Notes under the pieces: generated by a model
Database searches by the model: none
Told to the model about the DNA's origin: nothing
The model's input: only the letters and a program-made list of their open reading frames with translations
Shown here: one piece after another, positions 1 to 6,109 of the stretch
Layout of the letters: each line of letters starts with the position of its first letter
Numbering within the stretch: the first letter of the stretch is position 1
Source of the DNA: Bacillota bacterium
Lineage (GTDB): Bacteria > Bacillota > UBA994
Reading direction: 5' to 3'
Assembly: GCA_018725535.1 (NCBI GenBank)
Contig: QLUS01000041.1
Coordinates: forward strand, 1-12,255
Length of the DNA stretch: 12,255 nt
Translations under genes and position numbers: made by a program

Positions 1-35
1 GCGGCCACGCGTTTGAGCCTATCTATTAACTCCAC
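1..35 (-). CDS. 5' end of a CDS leaving the window, probably pheS by position
   Basis: A GTG start at 35-33 is preceded 7 nt upstream by a strong SD (AAAGGAGG, 50-43). It opens a frame reading V-E-L-I-D-R-L-K-R-V-A up to the window edge. Eleven codons are too few to identify a family. The guess of phenylalanyl-tRNA synthetase alpha subunit rests on context only: in many clostridial genomes the infC-rpmI-rplT block and a SpoU-type methyltransferase are followed by pheS-pheT. The charged, helical N-terminus would fit the PheS N-terminal coiled coil, but other proteins would fit as well. The SD and start are well supported; the identity is not. Confidence 0.5.
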   Translation of the reverse strand, partial: MELIDRLKRVA

Positions 36-50
36 TTAGTTTCCTCCTTT

Positions 51-85
51 AAGAAAAGTGACCCCACCCCTGTAGGGACGAGGTC
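51..85 (-). terminator. Rho-independent terminator or attenuator in the leader of the left-edge gene
   Basis: On the minus strand GACCTCGTCCC (85-75) pairs with GGGGTGGGGTC (70-60) in a GC-rich stem with several G-U pairs, followed by a T-rich tract (CACTTTTCTT). The hairpin ends only about 10 nt before the SD of the gene starting at 35. There is no room for a promoter between it and that gene, so it should act as an attenuator of that gene and not simply as the end of the upstream unit. Confidence 0.6.
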
Positions 86-255
86 AACTCGCGGCTTTCT
101 CGACAACTACCGGACTCTGTCTTACGTCCTAGTTGAAGGCTAATTTCCTGTACATGAGATATGCGAAAACAGAACCGGTACTTTCAAACACCCTCCAGTA
201 AACAGCGGCGGTCAACACTCTCACGCGGACACACCCTCTCGTTTCTCCTATAGGG

Positions 256-284
256 AGTATAACACGGAAAGGTATCCCCTACAA
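256..284 (-). promoter_or_regulatory. Candidate sigma-A promoter for the left-edge gene
   Basis: Reading the minus strand, TTGTAG (284-279), a 17-bp spacer and TATACT (261-256) lie just downstream of, and partly within, the end of the methyltransferase gene. The -10 box matches the consensus at 5 of 6 positions and the -35 at 3 of 6. Transcription would begin near 249 and make a leader of about 215 nt that ends in the terminator hairpin at 51-85. The promoter is inferred only from box and spacing match. Confidence 0.4.
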
Positions 285-1124
285 GGAGGCAGGGGGAGAA
301 GTTTGGCGCCATTGTCTGAGAACTTCGTATAACAGCACGCCTGCCGCTACGCCCACATTTAGAGATTCTGCCCTGCCGGGCATAGGAATCCGCACCAGTT
401 CAGCGTGCTCGAGCCACAGCGAAGACAGACCGCTGCCTTCATTGCCAAAGATCACAGCTAAGGGCTGCCTGAACTCTCGGTCAAAGTGCGCCGTTTTACC
501 CTGCACGTCGGAGGCGACTATGCTGTAACCGCCTTGGAGCAGAGCGTTAAGCAGCAGGTTGTCGTCGATGTCATGGCAGACTGGCAGATGGAAAAGCGAC
601 CCCATAGTAGCGCGTACTACTTTGGGGTTGTAGATGTCGACGCTGCCGCGGAGAGCTACGAATGCAGCTGCACCAACCGCATCCGCTAGGCGAATAAGAG
701 TGCCCATATTGCCGGGATCCTGCAGCCCAGCCGACACCACCACCAGCGGAGGGGGGCGAGAGAGCAACGCATCTAGTGAAGTGGCAATGTCCCTGACCAC
801 AGCCAGCACGCCCTGCGGAGTTTTGGTATCGCTCAGCGTCAAGAATATGTCCGTGGTTACGCTTATGACCGGCACCGGAGCAGACAAGTACACTAGTTCG
901 ATTATGCCCGTCTGATGACACATGGCTTCATCCACTAGGACGACTACCGTCTGTCCGCACAACACCGCTTCCCGCACTGCCCGCACGCCTTCAACCACAA
1001 ACGCTTGCTGCTTGTCCCGCCCCTGCGCGGTAGCCAGTTTGCGGACTAAGCGTACCCAGCGGTTGTCAGGGGATGTTACAGCCACTTCCAATTTAGACTC
1101 GCTCAAGACGCCGGAGATCGTCAT
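279..1124 (-). CDS. SpoU/TrmH-family (SPOUT) rRNA methyltransferase
   Basis: This is an S-adenosylmethionine-dependent RNA 2'-O-ribose methyltransferase of about 281 residues. An N-terminal substrate-binding region (about 40-110) precedes the knotted SPOUT domain, which shows all three family motifs: motif 1 DPGNMGTLIR (about 136-145), motif 2 GNEGSGLS (227-234) and motif 3 IPMPGRAESLNV (246-257), where the trefoil knot forms the cofactor site. The target nucleotide cannot be read from sequence; RlmB-like 23S rRNA modification is typical. I chose the ATG at 1124 because the only longer start is a TTG at 1133. Neither has a clear SD, and the gene overlaps the end of trkA by about 30 bp, so translation is probably coupled. 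It is the last gene of the infC operon before a new promoter. Confidence 0.9.
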   Translation of the reverse strand: MTISGVLSESKLEVAVTSPDNRWVRLVRKLATAQGRDKQQAFVVEGVRAVREAVLCGQTVVVLVDEAMCHQTGIIELVYLSAPVPVISVTTDIFLTLSDTKTPQGVLAVVRDIATSLDALLSRPPPLVVVSAGLQDPGNMGTLIRLADAVGAAAFVALRGSVDIYNPKVVRATMGSLFHLPVCHDIDDNLLLNALLQGGYSIVASDVQGKTAHFDREFRQPLAVIFGNEGSGLSSLWLEHAELVRIPMPGRAESLNVGVAAGVLLYEVLRQWRQTSPPASL

Positions 1125-1740
1125 TCTTGCCAACCACTACGAGCACATCGCCTTCTTCGATTTTCTCGTCCGCTTTAAGCGCAAGGCTAAACTCATCCCC
1201 GCGTTTTACGGCAATAATGTTAGCCTGATACTTATTGCGAAAATCGAGCTGGCGCAGACTATGTCCCACCATGGTAGGACCCACCATAAACTCGAGGATA
1301 CTAATGTCAGGGGCAAGCTCTATGTACTCCAAAATGTTTGTGGCCACAAGACTCTTGGCTACTCTGCTGCCCATATCGCGCTCCGGAAAAACTACGCGGT
1401 CAGCGCCGATTTTGTAGAGCACGCGTCCGTGCAGTTCACTCTGTGCCTTAGCCAGCACATGTTTTACGCCGAGCTCCTTGAGCATCAAAGTTACAAGAAT
1501 GCTCGCTTGAATATCGCCACCCACACCCACAATGACCGTGTCAAAATTGCGGATGCCCAGTGCCCGCAAGGCTTGCTCGTCCGTGGCGTCAGCCTCTACC
1601 GCGCGAGTGCAGTTGTCTAGATTGTGGCGTACGCGCTCTTCGGACTCGTCTATACCGAGCACCTGATGCCCGGCAGCATGAAGTGTCCTAGCCACACTTG
1701 ATCCAAATCGTCCCAACCCAATCACCGCGAACTGCTTCAT
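1093..1740 (-). CDS. trkA: Potassium uptake regulatory subunit TrkA/KtrA
   Basis: This 215-residue cytoplasmic RCK protein gates the membrane K+ channel subunit encoded just upstream. The N-terminal Rossmann-like RCK_N domain has the nucleotide loop GLGRFG (8-13) and an acidic residue, D31, at the end of the second strand, as expected for NAD(H)/ATP-ADP-type ligands. The C-terminal half (from about 134) is an RCK_C domain. The single RCK_N/RCK_C pair and the length match KtrA or archaeal-type TrkA, not the doubled E. coli TrkA. The SD AGAGGAG overlaps the trkH stop codon and lies a few bases before the ATG at 1740. The gene follows trkH with a 14-bp gap, so the two subunits are co-translated. 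Confidence 0.93.
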   Translation of the reverse strand: MKQFAVIGLGRFGSSVARTLHAAGHQVLGIDESEERVRHNLDNCTRAVEADATDEQALRALGIRNFDTVIVGVGGDIQASILVTLMLKELGVKHVLAKAQSELHGRVLYKIGADRVVFPERDMGSRVAKSLVATNILEYIELAPDISILEFMVGPTMVGHSLRQLDFRNKYQANIIAVKRGDEFSLALKADEKIEEGDVLVVVGKNDDLRRLERV

Positions 1741-1754
1741 AATACCTGACTCCT

Positions 1755-3086
1755 CTAACCTACGATTATTTTCCCCTCGGGATAACGCACTGATGCCGAG
1801 CAGGGATCGGGCTTCGCAATTATCGCCAACACCAATGTCAAAGGCCCCACACGCCCGGCAAACATCGTGACTATTAGGGCTAAGCGGCCGATAGTACTAA
1901 GAGTGGGGGTGATGCCCCGACTTAAGCCCACAGTGCCAAACGCAGAAACAGCCTCAAAGAGAGTATCTAAGAACGAAGCGTCTTCTGTCAACAGCAGAAC
2001 AAAGGTAGTAGTTAGCACCAAGGCGAGCGAGATGGCCGCGATACTTAAGCATTTAATAGCTATGGAGTGGGCAATGCGTCTACCACGGATAACGACATCT
2101 CCCTGCCCCCGCACAGCAGCGATTACCGTAAGAACTACCATGGCAAAGGTGGTAGTCTTAATGCCACCGCCGGTGGACGCAGGCGACGCCCCAATAAACA
2201 TTAGGATGATGACGAGCAGGGCCGTGGCCTCGCTGAGCGCTCCTGTTGGCACGGTGTTAAAGCCCGCCGTGCGCGGTGTAACCGCTGTAAACAAGGAGCC
2301 GAGCACGCGACCGGACAGATCATAGTTTGCGAGCGCACCATTCCACTCCAGAATACCGATTAGGACGGCTGGGATTACGATCAGCAGCACAGTAACTTTA
2401 AGCACGACCTCGCTGTGGAGTGCAAGCCCCTTCAGGCTGCGCTCGCTGTAAAGATCCGCCAACACGCTAAAGCCTATGCCGCCGGAGATAATTAGGAACA
2501 TGACGACCACGTTCACCGTAATGTCCGAAGTAAACCGCTCTAAGCTCTGGAAGTTGCCAAACAGGTCAAACCCTGCGTTGCAGAACGCAGATACACTGTG
2601 AAACACTGCGTACCACAGCCCTCGCACCGTGCCAAACTGCGGCTGGAAGCGAATAAACAAGACTGAAGCAGCTAGAGATTGGATGGTGAGCGTAGACAAG
2701 ACGACGTAGCGGGCCAGTTTCACCATGCCCTCGAGCGAAAACTGGCTAAAGGCCGCTTGGATGATCAGCCGATCGCGGAAGGCAACTTGCTTTCCTAAAA
2801 CCATGGCTACCATGGTGGCCATGGTCATAAGGCCCAATCCTCCAAACTGGATAAGCAGCATGATGACAAATTGGCCAAAAAAGGTATATCGGGTGCCTGT
2901 GTCTACTACCGCCAGACCGGTCACGCATACCGCAGATGTCGCCGTGAACAGCGCGTCCACAAAGCCCACCGGGGCCCCCGTAGAGGCCCAAGGTAGCATT
3001 AGCAAAGCTGTCCCCGTGAGAATTAGGCCAAGAAAGGTAAGCGCGAGAATCTGCGCGGGGCTCATACGCGAGAACGTGAGTTTCAT
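1755..3086 (-). CDS. trkH: Potassium channel/transporter subunit TrkH/KtrB
   Basis: This is a membrane K+ translocating subunit of 443 residues, the usual KtrB length. It contains four M1-P-M2 repeats whose pore loops carry the filter glycines: CVTGLAV (54-60), FCNAGFD (168-174), RTAGFNT (272-278) and GTVGLS (384-389). A glycine-rich stretch, STGGGIKT (304-311), matches the intramembrane gating loop of the third repeat. The N-terminus is hydrophobic without a cleavable signal. The start ATG at 3086 has only a weak SD (GTGAGG). The gene lies 52 bp downstream of rplT without a terminator and 14 bp before trkA, so K+ uptake appears to be expressed from the ribosomal-protein operon. Confidence 0.93.
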   Translation of the reverse strand: MKLTFSRMSPAQILALTFLGLILTGTALLMLPWASTGAPVGFVDALFTATSAVCVTGLAVVDTGTRYTFFGQFVIMLLIQFGGLGLMTMATMVAMVLGKQVAFRDRLIIQAAFSQFSLEGMVKLARYVVLSTLTIQSLAASVLFIRFQPQFGTVRGLWYAVFHSVSAFCNAGFDLFGNFQSLERFTSDITVNVVVMFLIISGGIGFSVLADLYSERSLKGLALHSEVVLKVTVLLIVIPAVLIGILEWNGALANYDLSGRVLGSLFTAVTPRTAGFNTVPTGALSEATALLVIILMFIGASPASTGGGIKTTTFAMVVLTVIAAVRGQGDVVIRGRRIAHSIAIKCLSIAAISLALVLTTTFVLLLTEDASFLDTLFEAVSAFGTVGLSRGITPTLSTIGRLALIVTMFAGRVGPLTLVLAIIAKPDPCSASVRYPEGKIIVG

Positions 3087-3101
3087 TGTACGCCCTCACT
3101 C

Positions 3102-3133
3102 GGCAGCCCGATAAATCCACGTTGTCGGCTGCC
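3102..3133 (-). other. Stem-loop in the rplT-trkH intergenic gap
   Basis: GGCAGCC at 3127-3133 (minus) pairs perfectly with GGCTGCC at 3102-3108 (minus) around an 18-nt loop. No T-tract follows, so it is not a standard terminator. It could be an RNA processing or stability element, or reduce expression of trkH relative to the ribosomal genes. It is supported only by complementarity. Confidence 0.35.
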
Positions 3134-3138
3134 CATCT

Positions 3139-3498
3139 TTATAGCTGGAACTGCTGCTTAGCCAGAGTGACTAGTTGACCGAAGGAGGCTGGCTCGCGCA
3201 CGGCCAGATCCGAAAGTACCTTGCGATTCATGACGACGCCTGCTTTCTTGAGACCGTTCATTAGCCTGCTGTAGGACATGCCGTTGATGCGTGCGGCAGC
3301 ATTGATACGCGTAATCCAGAGCCTGCGGAAGTCCCGCTTCTTGCGCCTGCGGTCGCGGAAGGCGTAGTAGAGCGCCTTCATAACCTGTTCGTTGGCTACC
3401 TTGAACCGCTTGCTCTTGGCGCCCCAGTAACCTTTAGCCAACTTGAGAATCTTCTTATGACGAGCGCGGGCGGTAACGCCCTTCTTTACACGTGCCAT
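3139..3498 (-). CDS. rplT: 50S ribosomal protein L20
   Basis: This 119-residue basic protein binds 23S rRNA early in 50S assembly and matches L20 over its full length: an N-terminal MARVKKGVTARARHKK-like extension, the conserved YWGAKSKRF region, the RRRKKRDFRRLWITRINAA core and a C-terminal SYSRLMNGLKKAG region. The SD AGGAGG stands before the ATG at 3498. In many Firmicutes L20 represses its own operon by binding the infC leader; such a leader could lie at 4276-4412. It follows rpmI with a 28-bp gap. Confidence 0.97.
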   Translation of the reverse strand: MARVKKGVTARARHKKILKLAKGYWGAKSKRFKVANEQVMKALYYAFRDRRRKKRDFRRLWITRINAAARINGMSYSRLMNGLKKAGVVMNRKVLSDLAVREPASFGQLVTLAKQQFQL

Positions 3499-3526
3499 GG
3501 TGGTTCCTCCTCAGTGTTTTGTGGAG

Positions 3527-3727
3527 CTAAAACTTGTAGGGAATAAGCTGTTTGAGGCGACCCATGTCGGTCGCGTGTACAAGATGCGTTTTGCGAAGGT
3601 TCCGCAGGCGCTTTGAAGTCTTCGCTTCATTGAGATGGTTTTTCATATTGCTGCGCCTTAGCGCCTTGCCCGTGCCGGTAATTTTAAACCGCTTGGCGGC
3701 GCCGCGGTGTGTTTTAACCTTTGGCAT
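3527..3727 (-). CDS. rpmI: 50S ribosomal protein L35
   Basis: This 66-residue, highly basic protein has the L35 signature from the first residue (MPKVKTHRGAAKRFKITGTGK) and the C-terminal Lys/Arg-rich R-L-R-N-L-R segment, ending LIPYKF. It is a structural component of the large ribosomal subunit. The SD AGGAGG precedes the ATG at 3727, and the gene is 14 bp downstream of infC, in the infC-rpmI-rplT order usual across bacteria. Confidence 0.97.
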   Translation of the reverse strand: MPKVKTHRGAAKRFKITGTGKALRRSNMKNHLNEAKTSKRLRNLRKTHLVHATDMGRLKQLIPYKF

Positions 3728-3741
3728 GGTGTGCCCTCCTA

Positions 3742-4275
3742 TTAACTCTGTTGTTTCTTCGCGTTTAGGAACATGCTCATATTCCGCCCCTCAAGACGTG
3801 GCTCGCGGTCAATAGTAGATAAGTCCTGCACCAGCTTGAAAAAAGCCGCGAGCACCTGCTTGCCACGCTCGGCGTGCGAAACTTCGCGCCCCCTAAACCT
3901 CACCGTGACCTTTACGCGGTCCCCATCTTTCAGGAACTGCGTGGCGGCACGAGCCTTAGTTTCTAGGTCGTGGTCGTCAATGTTAGGACTAAAGGTAAGC
4001 TCCTTGACGTTGATGACATGCTGTTTCTTGCGCGCTTCGCGATCCTTTTTGCTCTGTTCGTATTTGAACCTACCATAGTCCATAATCCTACAGACTATGG
4101 GTTTGGCCGTTGGGGCCACGTTTACAAGGTCTAAGCCCTTATCTTGCGCTATGCGCAAGGCCTCGCGGAACAGTTTAATACCAAGCTGTTCGCCGTTTTC
4201 GTCGATAAGACGGACTTCCCGGGCCCTAATTTCCTCGTTTACTTGTGGTTCAACGGTCTTTGCGTCTTTGTTAAT
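3742..4275 (-). CDS. infC: Translation initiation factor IF-3, ATT start codon
   Basis: IF-3 binds the 30S subunit, prevents premature 50S joining and checks the start codon and initiator tRNA. The N-terminal domain (about residues 11-80) contains NEEIRAREVRLID and ends in the basic linker SKKDREARKKQ. The C-terminal domain starts at VKELTFSPNI and includes KVTVRFRGRE. A longer reading frame to an ATG at 4341 exists, but conserved sequence begins near 4275. The SD AGGAGGTGG (4291-4283) lies 7 nt before an in-frame ATT at 4275-4273, giving 177 residues. Rare AUU starts are a known hallmark of infC and let IF-3 repress its own translation, so I take ATT as the start. The 22 preceding codons overlap leader structure and are not conserved. 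Confidence 0.95.
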   Translation of the reverse strand: MNKDAKTVEPQVNEEIRAREVRLIDENGEQLGIKLFREALRIAQDKGLDLVNVAPTAKPIVCRIMDYGRFKYEQSKKDREARKKQHVINVKELTFSPNIDDHDLETKARAATQFLKDGDRVKVTVRFRGREVSHAERGKQVLAAFFKLVQDLSTIDREPRLEGRNMSMFLNAKKQQS

Positions 4276-4412
4276 GGTGTATCCACCTCCTGTGAAATGT
4301 AACATGAAGAGCGGGTGTAACTCACCCGCCCTAAGCACCACAGCAAAAACTGCGCACTATTAACCTGCCGATACGTCGACGAGGTGAGAAGCGGATGGCT
4401 CCTACTTTGTTC
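4276..4412 (-). promoter_or_regulatory. infC operon leader with attenuator-like hairpin (candidate L20 leader)
   Basis: About 137 nt separate the predicted transcription start (near 4412) from the infC start. A perfect 7-bp GC-rich stem is formed by GCGGGTG (4329-4323 minus) and CACCCGC (4317-4311 minus) around the loop AGTTA, followed by the T-rich UCUUCAUGUU. It lies about 20 nt before the infC SD. Leaders at this position in Firmicutes bind L20 and attenuate the operon (the L20 leader family). I see the position and a terminator-like hairpin, but I cannot confirm the family fold by eye. Confidence 0.45.
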
Positions 4413-4418
4413 TCGTCG

Positions 4419-4448
4419 ATTATACTTTGGCGCAAGCACGGCTGTCAA
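4419..4448 (-). promoter_or_regulatory. Strong sigma-A promoter of the infC operon
   Basis: The minus strand reads TTGACA (4448-4443), an 18-bp spacer, then TATAAT (4424-4419): both hexamers match the consensus exactly. The start point should fall around 4412, upstream of infC. The promoter begins only 11 bp beyond the last codon of the hcp remnant. Confidence 0.85.
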
Positions 4449-4458
4449 GCGCTAGAAA

Positions 4459-5736
4459 TTACTCCCCGAGCATAACCGCCATGTCGTCGGCAGCGTTGCC
4501 GATTAGCTTCAAGTTAAAATGGGTCTGTAGAGCGGCAACTACGCCCGGGGTAAAAACTCTGGCGGTTTCGGCCCAATGTAGATGTTTGTTACGCCCAAGC
4601 TAAACAGCCCTAGCAAAATGGCCACAGCCTTTTGCTCAAACCACGATAGCACAATACTTAAGGGCAGGTCGTTAACGCCGCAACCGAAGGCCTCCGCTAG
4701 GGCAACCGCAAGCTTCACTGCCGAACCGCTGTTGTTGCACGGCCGAGGTCTGTATAGCGCGGGATACTGGTCGGCACTGCGCCGAAGTCCACGTGTTAAA
4801 GCGGAACTTGCCGCAACTGGTGGTCAGGATAACACAGTCCTGCGGCAAGCTGGTGGCCAGTGCCCTGTAGTATTCCCCACCTTTGCCGGGCGCGTCGCAA
4901 CCCGCAATCACAAAGAAGCGCCTAATCTTGCCTGCCTTTACCGCAGCGATAATTTCGGGCGCAATCCCGAGCACAGTCTGGTGATGGAAACCCGTAGTCA
5001 AAGTCTTTTCTGAGTTGACATTTCCCACTGGCAAGGCTAGGGCGCGGGTGATTAGCGGCGAAAAGTCTTCGCCCACGATCCTTTGCACCCCTTCTAGGCC
5101 CGCCACATCATAGGCAAAGAAGCGGTCGGAATAGGTTCCTTTAATAGGCATCAGGCAATTGGTGGTGCCGAGAAGCGCGCCGAGGAACTCCTCGAACTCC
5201 TTGCGCTGGTCGTACCAGGCCTTGCCCACATTGCCTTTGAGGTGAGGATACTTCTTTAGATGCGGGTAGCCGTGTGCAGGCAACATTTCCAAATGGGTGT
5301 AAATGTTAACGCCCTTGCCTTCGCTCTGCTTCAGCAGCTCCTCTAACGCCAAGAGATTGTGTCCGGTGACAAGAACACAGTGCCCCTCAACCTTATCCTG
5401 CGAGACCACTACCGGCTGCGGTACGCCAAGGCGGTCAAGATGCGCCCGATCAAGCAGGTCCATCACCTTGACAGCCGCAGTACCCACCTTCATGGCCAAC
5501 TTGAGGTGATCTGCGAGGTTGAAGTTCACATTGGTAAGGGTAGTGTACAGGGCCGCGTGAGTTGTGGCGTCAACTTCGGGGTCGCTGTAGCCGAGCTGAC
5601 GCGCATGTGTAGCGTAAGCTGCGATGCCCTGCAGGGCAAAGATGATAGTATCTTGTAGACTCGCGATGTCCTCGTTCTTGCCGCACACGCCAATTTTGGT
5701 GCAGCCTCCCTTGGGCGTTTGTTCATCCTAGTGCTG
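4459..5736 (-). pseudogene. hcp: Hybrid-cluster protein (hydroxylamine reductase) remnant, class III-like, frameshifted
   Basis: Hcp is an anaerobic Fe-S protein linked to nitrosative stress defence and S-nitrosylation. Homology runs from E-Q-T-P-K-G-G-C-T-K-I-G-V-C-G-K (near 5724) through TGHNLLALEELL, TTNCLMPIK, IAGCDAPGK and TTSCGKFRFN. Three single-base losses then shift the frame, near 4790-4796, 4739-4744 (LGQCNN reads LGRATT) and 4547-4556. Joining the frames recovers NDLPLSIVLSWFEQKAVAIL and a C-terminus ending DDMAVMLGE with TAA at 4461-4459. The N-terminus is lost: an in-frame TAG sits two codons before EQT, and the first two cysteines of the CX2CX8CX5C cluster motif are missing. 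The span encodes about 425 residues with one N-terminal three-helix segment, like short class III Hcp and unlike the roughly 550-residue class I. Frameshifts alone could be assembly errors; the ruined 5' end argues for real decay. Confidence 0.85.
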
Positions 5737-5759
5737 CTACGCCTTGATCTTGTTTGAAG

Positions 5760-5797
5760 AGGGACGCCCCTGTGCATAACACACAAGGGCCGTCCCT
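5760..5797. repeat. REP-like imperfect palindrome
   Basis: A 38-bp inverted repeat runs from AGGGACGCCCC to its near-complement GGGCCGTCCCT around a short AT-containing centre (CATAACA). The AGGGACGG/CCGTCCCT arms are of the kind seen in dispersed REP/RAYT-type hairpins of clostridial genomes (family recalled, not searched). It overlaps two bases of the TAG stop of the MTH1187 gene and lies just upstream of the degraded start of hcp. No T-tract follows on either strand, so it is not a canonical terminator. Confidence 0.65.
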
Positions 5798-6095
5798 AGA
5801 GCTTTTCCTCCACAGCCTCGACCTTGCCCTGCATCGTGGCATCTTTGTCGCGGCGGTCGTCAATCTTTATCTGCGTCGAGACGCGCCGGGCGCCGTGTGC
5901 GAAGGGCACTTCGTGCATTTCTTGGATAACGGCTAGAATCTCGGCAAGCTCGCCTTCAATAATAGTCCCCATGGGGGTAAGTTGCCACTTAAGCCCCTCT
6001 TTGGCGCGGAGCACCGTGTGGCAAGCGGCAACATAGGGGCTGATGCTAGTGCTGCCGGTGCCGATAGGGGTGATGGAGACATGAACTATGGCCAT
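5796..6095 (-). CDS. MTH1187-family thiamine-binding protein (UPF0045/DUF77, YqgV-like)
   Basis: This 99-residue soluble protein matches the MTH1187/YkoF-like family. Its members form ferredoxin-like tetramers, and some bind thiamine. Visible family features are the opening HVSITPIGTGSTSISPYVA, the LTPMGTIIEGE segment and the closing KIDDRRDKD...KVEAVEEKL. The length is standard, so the C-terminus is intact even though its stop codon lies in the palindrome. The SD AAGGAG overlaps the thrS stop codon and the ATG is 14 bp downstream of thrS, so it is probably translated from the thrS transcript under T-box control. The cellular role is unclear. Confidence 0.9.
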   Translation of the reverse strand: MAIVHVSITPIGTGSTSISPYVAACHTVLRAKEGLKWQLTPMGTIIEGELAEILAVIQEMHEVPFAHGARRVSTQIKIDDRRDKDATMQGKVEAVEEKL

Positions 6096-6109
6096 GACTC
6101 ACTGCTCCT

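Noticed and set aside
190..240. AGGGTGTGTCCGCG on the minus strand as a T-box motif.
   Set aside because: It lacks the UGGN that pairs with the tRNA acceptor end and lies over 100 nt from the terminator hairpin.
4276..4341. N-terminal extension of infC to an ATG at 4341.
   Set aside because: These codons cross the leader hairpin and the SD of the ATT start and show no IF-3 conservation.
4377..4418. Perfect 7-bp helix CGACGAG/CTCGTCG as the start of the infC leader fold.
   Set aside because: One strand lies mostly upstream of the predicted transcription start, so it would not be in the RNA.
4672..5688. Open frame of 338 codons with a GTG start as an intact hydroxylamine reductase gene.
   Set aside because: The GTG lies inside the cluster motif (V-C-G-K), the N-terminal cysteines are absent, and the C-terminal 50 residues are out of frame; it is part of a pseudogene.
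5760..5797. The palindrome as a Rho-independent terminator of the thrS operon.
   Set aside because: No T-tract follows the stem on either strand.
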